64,000 nucleotides of DNA from an uncultured Halomonas sp. (GCF_947501415.1 NZ_CANMVL010000014.1:1-64000), one strand, 5' to 3'; shown: positions 5,367 through 13,155, numbered from the stretch's first letter. The notes: generated from the sequence alone by a model not told the origin. Program-made: numbers and translations.

Positions 5367-6332
5367 ATGGATTCGCACAGCAGACCGCCGAAGTTAATGG
5401 ACCGGGTGAAAGCCACCATGCGGGTGAAACGCTACAGCCCGCGCACCGAGAAGACCTACTGCTATTGGATTCGCTACTTTATTCGCTTTCACGGGATTCG
5501 ACACCCCGCCGGCATGGGTGGCGCAGAAGTGCGCGCCTTCCTTGAGCATTTGGCGGTGGAGCGCCGAGTAGCGGCGGCCACACAGAACCAGGCACTGAAC
5601 GCCCTCGTGTTCCTCTATCGTCACGTCCTCGATCAGCCCTTGGGTGATATTGGAGAGTTCTCGCGTGCAAAGCGCCCTAGCCGGCTTCCGGTGGTGCTTT
5701 CCCATGAAGATGTCATGCGAGTCCTGAGCCACCTGGCTGGCCCCATGCACCTGATGGCCACCCTGATGTATGGCTCAGGGCTACGGCTCATAGAGACATG
5801 CCGGCTACGAGTTCGCGATATTGACTTCGAGCGGCAGACTATTACGGTGAGAGCTGGCAAGGGCGACAAGGATAGAACCACACTCCTCCCGGGGATCAGT
5901 ATTCCCGCCTTACAGCAGAACATCACCGTGGCCAAACATCAGCTCGAGGAGCGTCTGCAGCATGGAAGCGTGCCGGTGACGCTGCCCCACGCGCTCGATC
6001 GCAAGTACCCTAATGCAGGAGTATCCCTGGCCTGGCAATGGCTCTTCCCCGCCAGCCGCCCGTGTTTCGATGATGCAGGTAAGGTGGTGTTGCACCATAT
6101 CCATCCATCGGCAGTACAGAAAGCGGTAAAGCATGCCATGCGAGCCGCCTTGATAGCTCGTCCGGGCTCTTGCCATACCCTGCGACACAGCTTCGCCACC
6201 CAGTTGCTGACTCAGGGTACCGATATCCGCACGGTGCAGGCGTTACTCGGCCACAAGAGCGTGGAAACCACGCAGATCTATACCCATGTACTCGGCAAGG
6301 ACTTCGCTGGAGTACGCAGCCCACTTGGTTGA
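5367..6332 (+). CDS. intI: Integron integrase IntI (tyrosine recombinase)
   Basis: 321 residues from ATG 5367, preceded by GAGG; a 38-codon upstream extension is open but runs through the promoter. It inserts and excises cassettes by attI x attC and attC x attC recombination. The N-terminal SAM-like core-binding domain covers about 10-95. The catalytic domain has Arg140 (GSGLRL), Lys165 (GKGDKDR), His270 and Arg273 (HTLRHSFA), His296 (LLGHKS) and the nucleophile Tyr305 (IYTHV). The insertion LPHALDRKYPNAG...WQWLFPAS at about 206-230 is the alpha-helical patch specific to integron integrases and separates it from XerC/D. All key residues are present, so it should be active. Confidence 0.95.
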   Translation: MDSHSRPPKLMDRVKATMRVKRYSPRTEKTYCYWIRYFIRFHGIRHPAGMGGAEVRAFLEHLAVERRVAAATQNQALNALVFLYRHVLDQPLGDIGEFSRAKRPSRLPVVLSHEDVMRVLSHLAGPMHLMATLMYGSGLRLIETCRLRVRDIDFERQTITVRAGKGDKDRTTLLPGISIPALQQNITVAKHQLEERLQHGSVPVTLPHALDRKYPNAGVSLAWQWLFPASRPCFDDAGKVVLHHIHPSAVQKAVKHAMRAALIARPGSCHTLRHSFATQLLTQGTDIRTVQALLGHKSVETTQIYTHVLGKDFAGVRSPLG

Positions 6333-6650
6333 AGCACAGAAGGCGCCAGGCACGCTACCGCCCCTACCTGGGCATGCTTGCGACTCTCAGCCATCCATGC
6401 GGTAGTCCTTGGGTATCACACTATGCCTTCCTGGCTCCCTGCGAAGTATTCATAAGCAAAGCCTATGTGAGCCCATGTGGGGTTGCAAAGTAGAGGTTGG
6501 TCGCAAGGCTGAAATCACGCTGCCATCGATGAGGAAGAGATCACTCGCCGGCCCCACCGCTCCAGGGTGGGGGGTAGCAATGTGATAGAGTAGGCTCCAG
6601 CTGCCTCCACAGCGTTTAGCGTTCGTACCCGGCAAGAAGGAGTGCTGACA
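6333..6650. other. Intergenic region after intI
   Basis: No gene is supported in these roughly 320 bases. The one structure noted is a small hairpin, CCCCACC...GGTGGGG, near 6556-6577, not followed by a T run. AAGAAGGAG at 6634-6642 is the ribosome site of the truncated DsbA-like frame. Confidence 0.4.
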
Positions 6651-6775
6651 ATGGCTGACCAGTGGCATGCCGATCCCCTCGCATGGGGCCACGGCCCACG
6701 CCTGTTCGAGATCTTCCTGGAGCCGACCTGTCCGTTCTCGGTAAACACCTTCAACAAGCTGGATGACTTTCTCAG
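6651..6775 (+). pseudogene. DsbA-like thioredoxin-fold protein, first 40 residues only
   Basis: The frame starts MADQWHADPLAWGHGPRLFE and contains FLEPTCPFS, the start of a DsbA-like domain with a Cys-Pro-Phe-Ser active-site motif, followed by FNKLDD. It has a strong AAGAAGGAG ribosome site. After about residue 43 the protein becomes low-complexity, while another frame picks up the middle of an unrelated membrane protein. A deletion has therefore fused the head of this gene to the body of the next. About 160 residues of the thioredoxin fold are missing. Confidence 0.7.
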
Positions 6776-7605
6776 ATCCGCTGATGGCGCCACTGGGGCT
6801 GCCGGAACCGCTCAGCCTGGTCTGGGCCGCCACGCTGCTGACCAATATCTATACCGGGCTGGTGATCTTCTTCGAGGTGACCCAGAACACCCCGCTGACG
6901 GTCGCCCAGGTGACGGTACTCGGATCGCTGATGGCAATCGGCCACTCCCTGCCCGTGGAAGGCGCGGTGGCGCGCAAGGCCGGCGTGCCCTGGTGGCTCA
7001 CCCTGCTGCTGCGAGTGGGCGGCGCCTGGCTGCTCGCCTGGGGCCTGCAGTGGAGCTACTCGCTGGGCGACTGGCTGCAGCAGGCTAACCAGGTCGTGTG
7101 GGAGCCGACGCCTCGCGACCCATCCCTGAGCGCCTGGCTGTGGGCGCAGCTGCAGACGCTGGCGACGATCTTCTTCGTTATCCTGGGGCTGATCGCGCTG
7201 CTGCGCCTGCTGCGTCGCCTGGGCATCGAGCGCCTGATCCATCGGCTGCTGACGCCCCTGCTGCGGCTGCTGGGCATCGGCCCCGCGGCGGCCAATATCA
7301 CGGTCATCGGGATTACCCTGGGGCTCAGCTTCGGCGCCGGGCTGCTGCTGCGCGAGACCCGTAGCGGCTCGCTGACCCCGCGAGACATCCTGCTCACGCT
7401 GTGCTTCCTGGGCCTGTGCCACAGCCTGATCGAGGACACCCTGCTGATCATGCTGATGGGCGCCGACCTCTCGGGCCTGCTGTGGGCCCGGCTCGGCTTC
7501 GCGCTCGTGGTTATCGCCCTGCTCGCGCGCCTGCCCTGGCTGCCGGCCACCCTGGGTGGCGGGGGCGACGAGGCGACCCGCCGTGCGGCGAGACAGGAGC
7601 GCTAA
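6763..7605 (+). pseudogene. Nucleoside-recognition (Gate) membrane protein, N-terminus lost
   Basis: 280 residues can be read from ATG 6763, but homology to Gate/nucleoside-recognition proteins appears to start only at DPLMAPLGLPEPLSLVWAA near 6778, which is internal in full-length relatives. About 50 residues, including the first helix, would be missing, replaced by the DsbA-like fragment. At least six further hydrophobic helices remain, including LVWAATLLTNIYTGLVIFF and DILLTLCFLGLCHSLIEDTL. No ribosome site precedes 6763. The body is free of stops, so the loss is recent or a shortened product is still made. Confidence 0.65.
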
Positions 7606-7607
7606 TC

Positions 7608-7895
7608 TCACGAAGCTCCCTGAATCAAGAGCCCGATTTGGGCGCTGCCGAGGATCACGCCCTGGGCGTCCTGCCCGGCCAACGAGGCCCGGTCGACCTT
7701 CAGGGCATCAAGCACGGCGATTCGGTCATCCACGGCATCGTAGAGTGTGACATGCCCCGTCGATTCACCACTATTCGAACCGCCCACGTTCTTGCTCTCG
7801 TCCGTCGCGAGCCACCCCTCAAGCTCCGCCGGCGGCATGTTCACAAGGTCTTCCCATTCTCGCTATACTTCCTCTCTCGACTTTCTTGACGACAT
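7608..7895 (-). pseudogene. Three-part chimeric relic: DUF3140 + alpha/beta hydrolase + aspartate racemase
   Basis: From ATG 7895 the frame reads MSSRKSREEV, a TAG where relatives appear to have Trp, then REWEDLVNM and PAELEGWLATDESKNVGG, which is DUF3140. At about 7752 it switches to LYDAVDDRIAVLDALKVDRA, a near copy of the hydrolase segment encoded near 20320-20385. At about 7685 it switches again to SLAGQDAQGVILGS and IGLLIQ, the C-terminal region of the racemase encoded at 10426-11121. The second and third parts also match those intact genes at DNA level. The third junction lies where both parents share SL(A/C)G, suggesting micro-homology joining. Confidence 0.75.
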
Positions 7896-8029
7896 TCCAA
7901 TCCACCCCCATTGTTGCCCACCGGATATTATTGCCAATAAACTCAATACGCTTTAGTCATGGTGTTCTATATCACCTGACGCGTGTGGGAAGATATCGAA
8001 AACTTTCACGATACTTGCCAACACTCAGG

Positions 8030-8542
8030 CTAAACTCTAATTATAATAACCAAGAAACCCAAGACACCAACAATTATGGCCAGCAGCACACTAGAATATG
8101 AGTACTGATAGAAAATATTAATCTTATACCTCTCTGTCTTTATAATATTATCAATCTGAAACAACCTCTCCTTGGGGATAACCTCCTGATCTTTAAGTAC
8201 AATACTCCTCTCTAAATCCAATAGTTCCAATCTACAATTATAAACAAACTTGATACAGTTAAGGATATTTCCAGCTGAGACCATCAAGAGCACCATGGCA
8301 ATGATCAGCAATGCCTTTTCCAACCACCATAGACTCCCCACCAGGTCAAAATTCAGACCTACCGAGATGATCAAGGTACCGATCCCGCCTATCGCCGCAC
8401 TTAGATATTTGTTGTAGTAGCTTCCCCTCAACTCAAGGCTTTCCTTCCAAGCCTTGATGTAATGCATCACCTCTTCTCTCGTCAGCTCATCCTTCCCACT
8501 TATTTCGGAGAGCATCTCTTTATCATCATTATTATTCGACAT
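8030..8542 (-). CDS. AT-rich multi-helix membrane protein of unknown function
   Basis: 170 residues from ATG 8542 after AAGGGG. The first 45 residues are hydrophilic (MSNNNDDKEMLSEISGKDEL, then EVMHYIKAWKESLELRGSYY). Helices follow at about 50-68 (LSAAIGGIGTLIISVGLNF), 77-97 (ALLIIAMVLLMVSAGNIL) and the C-terminal end (SSVLLAIIVGVLGFLVIIIR). Between the last two lies a charged region with ERLFQIDNIIKTERYK. The base composition is far lower in GC than every neighbour, so recent transfer is likely. No family is recognised. Confidence 0.75.
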   Translation of the reverse strand: MSNNNDDKEMLSEISGKDELTREEVMHYIKAWKESLELRGSYYNKYLSAAIGGIGTLIISVGLNFDLVGSLWWLEKALLIIAMVLLMVSAGNILNCIKFVYNCRLELLDLERSIVLKDQEVIPKERLFQIDNIIKTERYKINIFYQYSYSSVLLAIIVGVLGFLVIIIRV

Positions 8543-8621
8543 GACGCACCCCTTTTCTTCAGGCCACATTCATCTCTTGCAGACTGTCGCTCCTGTATCG
8601 AAGCTGGATAGCTCGCCGTCG

Positions 8622-9095
8622 CTATAGCGCCTGGGATACGGCACGCCGGTAGGAGTCGCCCCGGTCATCGATGATATCGGTGATGACCCAGCCGCCGCCC
8701 TGCCGGCCTAACCGGTAGGTTACGGCAGTCGGCTGGCCAAAGTTCTGGAACCTCGCCACACATCGATCCCCTTGCGCCGAGTCACAGGCGATATCCAGAG
8801 TGCGCATGATCTCGCCGAGGTCGTAATCGTTTCCCGGAATCGCGGGCATGCCGATCGCCATGATCAGGTCTCGATCGCAGGCAGTCGCCATATCCCTCGC
8901 GAACGCAGCGTCGAATACCCTGGCCATCTCACGCTCGCTGCACCATAGGGTGCCGAACTGTTCGTAGAGTTGTCGAACCGTGCCCGCCTGTGCCATGTCC
9001 CCGGTATCCGCCCAGGCCGGCAATGACAATGCCGACGCGAGGCAGAGCCCCGCAAGCGCACGATATGGGCTGGCAACAACGATATTACTGCGCAT
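8622..9095 (-). CDS. Small secreted protein of unknown function
   Basis: 157 residues. A Sec signal peptide (RALAGLCLASALSLPAWADT) is cleaved after about residue 29 at AWA. The mature part contains four cysteines (in WCSE, ACDRD, ACDSA, RCVA) that could form two disulfides in the periplasm, and a C-terminal strand pair (GGGWVITDIIDDRGDSYRRA) of the kind seen in DUF3828-like proteins. It is probably a periplasmic protein of about 128 residues. Function unknown. Confidence 0.75.
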   Translation of the reverse strand: MRSNIVVASPYRALAGLCLASALSLPAWADTGDMAQAGTVRQLYEQFGTLWCSEREMARVFDAAFARDMATACDRDLIMAIGMPAIPGNDYDLGEIMRTLDIACDSAQGDRCVARFQNFGQPTAVTYRLGRQGGGWVITDIIDDRGDSYRRAVSQAL

Positions 9096-9209
9096 GGTAT
9101 CTCTCCTCTCTAGCTCGACTCATCGGCTGCCCCCACTGCCCAGCCGTCTAGAAAGCGTAAGCAAAGGTAACAGCACTCGCCAGGCGATGATGTACCGGAG
9201 CGGGCGGGG

Positions 9210-9581
9210 CTACACCCGGCTCCTTAACCTGGCGGCAAGGCGCGGGGCCAAGGCCGTCACTGCGAGGACGAAGACCCAGATATTGCCCCCCTTGAAAGCG
9301 TAGGCGTCGAGCAGCTCGGACCAGGACTTCCCTTGCCAGAATCCGAAGGCGAACTCGAAGACGAGTGTCATGGCCAACCACCCTGACCCGACGAGCCAGA
9401 GTTCCAGGGGGCGATGGATCGTTAGCCAGGGAAGCGACAGATACGCGACGCAGAGGACCAACAGCGAAAGCAGCACCCCGCTCAGCACGAGGGACGCCGG
9501 CGCCCCGAGTAGCGGGACAAGCACGGATTCACGCAGCACCCCGTTGGCAATAGCCAGCATCAGGATGGCGAACCAGATCAT
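9210..9581 (-). CDS. Four-helix membrane protein of unknown function
   Basis: 123 residues from ATG 9581, preceded by AAGGT; a 35-codon upstream extension contains the relic of an ABC exporter and is not part of the gene. Helices: IWFAILMLAIANGVL, LVLSGVLLSLLVLCVAYLSL, LWLVGSGWLAMTLVFEFAFG and GNIWVFVLAVTALAPRLAA. Its pattern fits a small polytopic family common in proteobacteria (LPWLTIHRPLELWLVG, FEFAFGFWQGKSW). Function unknown. Confidence 0.75.
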   Translation of the reverse strand: MIWFAILMLAIANGVLRESVLVPLLGAPASLVLSGVLLSLLVLCVAYLSLPWLTIHRPLELWLVGSGWLAMTLVFEFAFGFWQGKSWSELLDAYAFKGGNIWVFVLAVTALAPRLAARLRSRV

Positions 9582-9664
9582 CAGAGACCTTACAGCAACC
9601 ACGTCACCACCATGTAGCCGACTGAACTGACAGCCCATCGCGCTGCGAGGCGGCTTCTCCGCCA

Positions 9665-9725
9665 CCTCCACTCCCGATAAGGCCACCGGGCTGGCGCCGC
9701 CACAGGGAGGCGTAGAGGTCGCCCC
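9665..9725 (-). pseudogene. C-terminal relic of an ABC exporter
   Basis: The minus strand encodes GGDLYASLWRRQPGGLIGS, closely matching the last residues of the intact exporter at 17810-19690 (DGLYAALWRRQSGGFIG). It has no upstream nucleotide-binding domain and no start. It sits between the SRPBCC gene stop and the four-helix gene. Confidence 0.6.
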
Positions 9726-9737
9726 CGTGCCAGCGGA

Positions 9738-10217
9738 TCACTCATTAACCAGACTCAGCAAGCGTCCACCGAGACGGCGAGCGAGCCCTTGAGCGCCATC
9801 TCGCATTACCGCATGGTGGCTCCAGACGAACAACGGCCGAGCCAGCGCCGCCACCCGGTTCATCCACGGCCGGGTGGTGTGCACCTGCCACTCGTGGCAT
9901 ACCCGCGTCACCCCACCCTGCTCACTGAACCGCCAGCGGCCAACACCGCACACATCCCCGCTGGCCACGCCTTCGATGAGCCATGGCCTGATGACACGGG
10001 TCACCCGAATATCGAAGCATAGGCGATAGCCCAGCCGGCTTCGCCAAGTGTAGTGGTAGACCCGCCCCGTGCCGTCATCCGCCCCCAGGTCACGCTCCTT
10101 CACGGCGATCAGGCTCGGCCACCAGTCGGGCCACCTGGGCACCTCGCCGAGCGTGTCGAACACCCGGATGATTGGCGCATCCAGGTACCAGATGGTAGTG
10201 AGGGAGTAAGTCGCCAT
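9738..10217 (-). CDS. SRPBCC (START/polyketide-cyclase fold) family protein
   Basis: 159 residues from ATG 10217 (MATYSLTTIWYLDAPIIRVF); a start 8 codons upstream is possible. The N-terminal strand followed by FDTLGEVPRWPDWWPSLIAV is the hallmark of the SRPBCC superfamily, a helix-grip fold that binds hydrophobic ligands. A central run of strands (GRVYHYTWRSRLGYRLCFDI) and a long C-terminal helix complete the fold. The ligand is unknown. The gene is flanked by relics on both sides. Confidence 0.75.
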   Translation of the reverse strand: MATYSLTTIWYLDAPIIRVFDTLGEVPRWPDWWPSLIAVKERDLGADDGTGRVYHYTWRSRLGYRLCFDIRVTRVIRPWLIEGVASGDVCGVGRWRFSEQGGVTRVCHEWQVHTTRPWMNRVAALARPLFVWSHHAVMRDGAQGLARRLGGRLLSLVNE

Positions 10218-10244
10218 GCCTGCGCTGCCATCAGGCATCATGCC

Positions 10245-10365
10245 CGGCTAACCATCATCACAACACCACTTCAGCCTGACTCGCTCCATGGTCATGGCGA
10301 TCACCTTCTTATTGTCTGTTAGAGCACTGCTTCCTCTACAAGAATAGCCAGCATCGGGGCAACGG
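10245..10365 (-). pseudogene. ybaK-like gene with its interior deleted
   Basis: The minus strand reads ATG ACC ATG GAG CGA GTC (10295-10278), then only a few bases later GAA GTG GTG TTG TGA. The intact paralogue at 24978-25433 starts ATG TCC ATG GAG CGA GTA and ends GAG GTG GCG TTG TGA. The flanking bases on both sides also match that locus, including the upstream GAATAGCCAGCATCGG-like stretch. All but about ten of roughly 150 codons are gone and the two ends are out of frame. Confidence 0.65.
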
Positions 10366-10425
10366 TCCTCAGGATCGCTCTGCCCACAGAGACGACCCGG
10401 CTCATCTCCTGGGGCGAGACGTAGC

Positions 10426-11121
10426 TCAGGCGTCGGCCAGCAGCCTCGCCACCGCCTGTTCGGCGTGTATCTCGGTGGTATCGAACAGGGGGACGTCCGT
10501 ATCGTCAGCCTGGATCAAGAGCCCGATCTCGGTGCAGCCGAGGATCACCCCCAGGGCGCCCTGCCCGGCCAGCGAGGCGACAACTGCCAGGTAGTCGGCT
10601 TTCGAGTCTGCTCGAATCTCACCGCGGCACAGCTCCTCGAAGATGATGGCGTGTATCCGCTCGCGCTGGGCGGCATCGGGGATCAGCACCTGGATGCCCT
10701 GCATCTCCAGGCGCTCCCGGTAGAAGGCCTGCTCCATGGTGAAGCGGGTGCCCAGCAGCCCCACTCGGTTCACGCCCTGCCGGTGCAGTTCACGGGCGGT
10801 GGCATCGGCGATATGCAGCAGGGGAATGCTCACGGCCTGCTCGACCTGGGAGGCGACGATGTGCATGGTGTTGGTGCAGAGCACCAGAAAGTCGGCACCG
10901 GCCGCCTCCAGCGAGCGAGCCGCCGCCCCGAGAATCTGCGCCGTGGCCGCCCAGTCACCGCGGCGCTGCAGCACTTCGATCTCGGCGAAGTCCACGCTGT
11001 AGAGCACCAGCCGAGCGGAGTGCAGCCCACCCAGTTGCTCTCGTACCCGCTGATTGATCAGCCGGTAGTAGGTCTGGGTCGATTCCCAGCTCATGCCGCC
11101 GATCAGCCCGATCGTTCTCAT
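10426..11121 (-). CDS. Aspartate/glutamate racemase family protein
   Basis: 231 residues from ATG 11121 (MRTIGLIGGMSWESTQTYYR). PLP-independent racemase of the RacD/YgeA type that interconverts L- and D-amino acids using two cysteines: Cys82 in LCTNTMH and Cys196 in GCTEIG are both present. GMSWEST is the substrate carboxylate-binding motif typical of the aspartate racemase branch. It is cytoplasmic. Fragments of close relatives occur at 7608-7690 and 28661-28787, so this family has been duplicated and lost locally. Confidence 0.88.
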   Translation of the reverse strand: MRTIGLIGGMSWESTQTYYRLINQRVREQLGGLHSARLVLYSVDFAEIEVLQRRGDWAATAQILGAAARSLEAAGADFLVLCTNTMHIVASQVEQAVSIPLLHIADATARELHRQGVNRVGLLGTRFTMEQAFYRERLEMQGIQVLIPDAAQRERIHAIIFEELCRGEIRADSKADYLAVVASLAGQGALGVILGCTEIGLLIQADDTDVPLFDTTEIHAEQAVARLLADA

Positions 11122-11324
11122 CTTCACCCCCCCCCTGCACTAGAGACACTTGAGGCGCCGAACGGCACGCCGGTAGATCAACCCGGCTGCACATGCCCCT
11201 GCCGTGCTTGAGTGACTTGCTTGCCTCAACTGAGATAGGCGTAGCAGGCGTTATCGCGCCAGCAAGGTAGATACCAGCAATCGCGGACCATTGTGCATCA
11301 CGCCCACATCGCTAGCCGTTGTGA

Positions 11325-11340
11325 TCAGGCCCCCGCCTGA
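11325..11340 (-). terminator. Short hairpin after the glycosylase-like gene
   Basis: TCAGGC-CCCC-GCCTGA directly after the stop codon of the minus-strand gene. It is a perfect 6-bp stem but has no T run, so it is a weak terminator candidate. Confidence 0.3.
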
Positions 11341-11341
11341 C

Positions 11342-12025
11342 TTAGAACCGTGGATTGATCGTCAGCGAGAGCATGGCCGAGAGCTGGCACAGCGGCCTCC
11401 CGGATGCCTGTTGCAGCTCATTGAAGGCCTCCTGGACTCGCTGAAGGTCGCGCTGACTCGTCGGCGGCTGGTCAACGACCCCGGCGGCCACCAGGCGTGC
11501 CACCACATCGCTGGTCAGCAGGAAGGTATCCTTGCCGATCAGGCGCAGGAAGCCGGCGGCCGAGCGTCCCCCCAGGCGAGCGCCACGCCTGGTCAGCAAG
11601 TGCCACAAGCCGATGATGTCGCGACTCGGCCAGTCGGCGATAAACTCGCCGAAGCTTGTGCCCTGCTCGCGGCGAATATCCAGAATAAACTGCGCATTCC
11701 TTGGGATGGTCAGCAGCTTGGTGCGATGACGGATGATGCGATCATTCTGCATGTAGCCATCGACCTGCTCCGGGGTGAGCAGCACCATCTTCTCGGGGTC
11801 GAAGCCCCAGAAGGCTTCCTCGAAGGCGGGCCACCTGGCGTCGACCACCGAGTGTTTCATGCCGGCCCGAAACACCCGCAGGCTCATGGCGGAGAGATAA
11901 CGATCATCGCCCAACTGCTTCAGCTTATCCGACGCAAGCGGCCTGGGTAGAAAGGCCTCCATGGCATCGTCAGAGTCGAAGCGGTTACGAACCGTATCGT
12001 GGAGCCATCGGTAATCCAGTGCCAT
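11342..12025 (-). CDS. DNA-3-methyladenine glycosylase I family protein
   Basis: 227 residues, close to the family norm of about 190-220. It would remove 3-methyladenine from alkylated DNA. Family features are the long N-terminal region with DDRYLSAMSLRVFRAGMKHS (compare the Tag/adenine-glycosylase block that ends in a Phe/Trp-lined pocket), AFWGFDPEKM, and IIRHRTKLLTIPRNAQFILD. The zinc-binding Cys/His set of classical E. coli Tag is not evident, so this is the divergent HhH branch annotated as adenine glycosylase (PF03352). Activity is inferred. Confidence 0.75.
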   Translation of the reverse strand: MALDYRWLHDTVRNRFDSDDAMEAFLPRPLASDKLKQLGDDRYLSAMSLRVFRAGMKHSVVDARWPAFEEAFWGFDPEKMVLLTPEQVDGYMQNDRIIRHRTKLLTIPRNAQFILDIRREQGTSFGEFIADWPSRDIIGLWHLLTRRGARLGGRSAAGFLRLIGKDTFLLTSDVVARLVAAGVVDQPPTSQRDLQRVQEAFNELQQASGRPLCQLSAMLSLTINPRF

Positions 12026-12084
12026 AACGGCCTCGTTCAGTTTTTGCCATCCCTGTTCTACACACCCACTCGGTCAACGCACGA

Positions 12085-12450
12085 TCAGCGCACCGTGCAG
12101 CGCTCGATGAGCTTGCCCGAACTGCCCTCCGCTTCATGCTGTAGCAGCATCCCCTCGGCGCCGGACCCGGCGCCCTTGGTCCACCACTCGAGCCCGCCGC
12201 CCACATAGCGTGCGCCGCTGGCGGAAGCCGCGATCTGCATATCGTAACGCTTCCCCTGGTACTCGACCGTCGCACTGTCGGTATCGGGATAGGCGGCAGC
12301 GATACTTGCACCGCTGTCGCACTGGTACTGATGCATGGACGATCCAGAAGAGGCCTGCTGATCCTGAGCATTCCCGCTTTCCTGCGGAGAGGTGGCACAA
12401 CCTGCAACAAGCAGGAGGGAAGCAATCGCAACGAGAGTCAGGGTTTTCAT
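12085..12450 (-). CDS. MliC-type lipoprotein (C-type lysozyme inhibitor family)
   Basis: 121 residues. The lipobox LLVAGC puts the lipidated Cys at residue 18. The mature domain of about 100 residues has the MliC/PliC layout: YQCDSGASIAAAYPDTDSAT, then VEYQGKRYDMQIAASASGAR, YVGGGLEWWTKG and the final CTVR. MliC proteins bind and block host C-type lysozyme from the periplasmic face of the outer membrane. Two Cys (about 44 and 119) can form the conserved disulfide. Confidence 0.85.
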   Translation of the reverse strand: MKTLTLVAIASLLLVAGCATSPQESGNAQDQQASSGSSMHQYQCDSGASIAAAYPDTDSATVEYQGKRYDMQIAASASGARYVGGGLEWWTKGAGSGAEGMLLQHEAEGSSGKLIERCTVR

Positions 12451-12560
12451 GATAGCCGTGGGTTGAGTATGGGTTTCATTCGACTTTTTTCATGCTACCG
12501 CGACGCCCTCAACGCAGCAAATCGGAGGCATGGAGGTTAAATGGGCGGCACGGATGACGC

Positions 12561-12824
12561 CTAACGCCGCTTAACAAGACAACGCACCGACCAGTATCCG
12601 GGAAAAAAGCAGACGACCAAAACGGCAGAAAAGGCCAAGCCTGCCAGCGGGTAGGCAAGAGCCTCGGGCACACCAAGCCCCCAGCCAAGGAAAAAGGCCA
12701 GCCCCTGGAAGGCTTCACCGGGCCACCGGTAAACGGGTAGATGTGTCCCGTAGGATAGCCACCAGACAACTAGCGCGACTCCCGCCAGGGACGTCAGCAC
12801 ACCAGGAACAATTCGTCGTTTCAT
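12561..12824 (-). CDS. Small two- or three-helix membrane protein
   Basis: 87 residues with hydrophobic segments VPGVLTSLAGVALVVWWLSY, AFFLGWGLGVPEALAYPLAG and LAFSAVLVVCFFPGYW, and basic ends (MKRR, CLVKRR). No family recognised. It is on the same strand as the preceding lipoprotein but separated by about 110 bases. Confidence 0.6.
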   Translation of the reverse strand: MKRRIVPGVLTSLAGVALVVWWLSYGTHLPVYRWPGEAFQGLAFFLGWGLGVPEALAYPLAGLAFSAVLVVCFFPGYWSVRCLVKRR

Positions 12825-13155
12825 CTCGCTCGCCTATCGTGAATTCAAAATCGGCCACAAGGCCGAGCGGTATCAAGTTCCAAGCGCCAACAACTTATCA
12901 GACTGGAGCTGGCATTATCCAGAAATCTTGTAACGTCATAAATAATATTCATATACACAAGCCCCTACAAACACAGCAAGTTAACTCATGCGCCTCCATG
13001 CAAAAACTAAAGATGACCAATAAGGCCCATGATTTTTTAGAGTTACTCCAAAATGATTAGCAAATCATCGAACTGCTCACTACGCTTTAACTTTCCCTAC
13101 AAAATAACTCACACCTTCCTGCGCTAGATTCCTAATATTGATGGAGGTTTCCGTC
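12825..13155. other. AT-rich intergenic region before the M6-like gene
   Basis: About 330 bases with low GC compared with both sides. A plus-strand frame crosses it but overlaps the neighbouring gene antisense and has no ribosome site. The GGAGG at 13143-13147 serves the start at 13156. No clear promoter boxes or hairpin were identified. Confidence 0.4.

Larger units (their letters stand above)
961..6332. mobile_element. Chromosomal integron: intI, attI and six-cassette array
   Basis: intI is on the plus strand and the cassettes run away from it on the minus strand, the canonical divergent arrangement. Five attC sites follow the genes. Each cassette starts with a 7-base core and its attC begins with the exact complement: GTTAGCT/AGCTAAC (cassette 1), GTTAATT/AATTAAC (2), GTTGGGC/GCCCAAC (3), GTTAGAG/CTCTAAC (4) and GTTCGGC/GCCGAAC (5). 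This is expected because a circular cassette forms both boxes from one site. The attC sequences and lengths (60-102 bp) differ strongly, suggesting cassettes from different sources. Base composition is visibly less GC-rich than the rest of the window. Confidence 0.9.

Noticed and set aside
6772-7611. A 279-residue minus-strand frame opposite the Gate protein
   Set aside because: Low-complexity Gln/Arg-rich product typical of an antisense shadow; the plus strand encodes conserved helices.
12743-13060. A 105-residue plus-strand frame before the M6-like gene
   Set aside because: It begins antisense to a membrane-protein gene, has no ribosome site and no family resemblance; its composition is that of AT-rich intergenic DNA.
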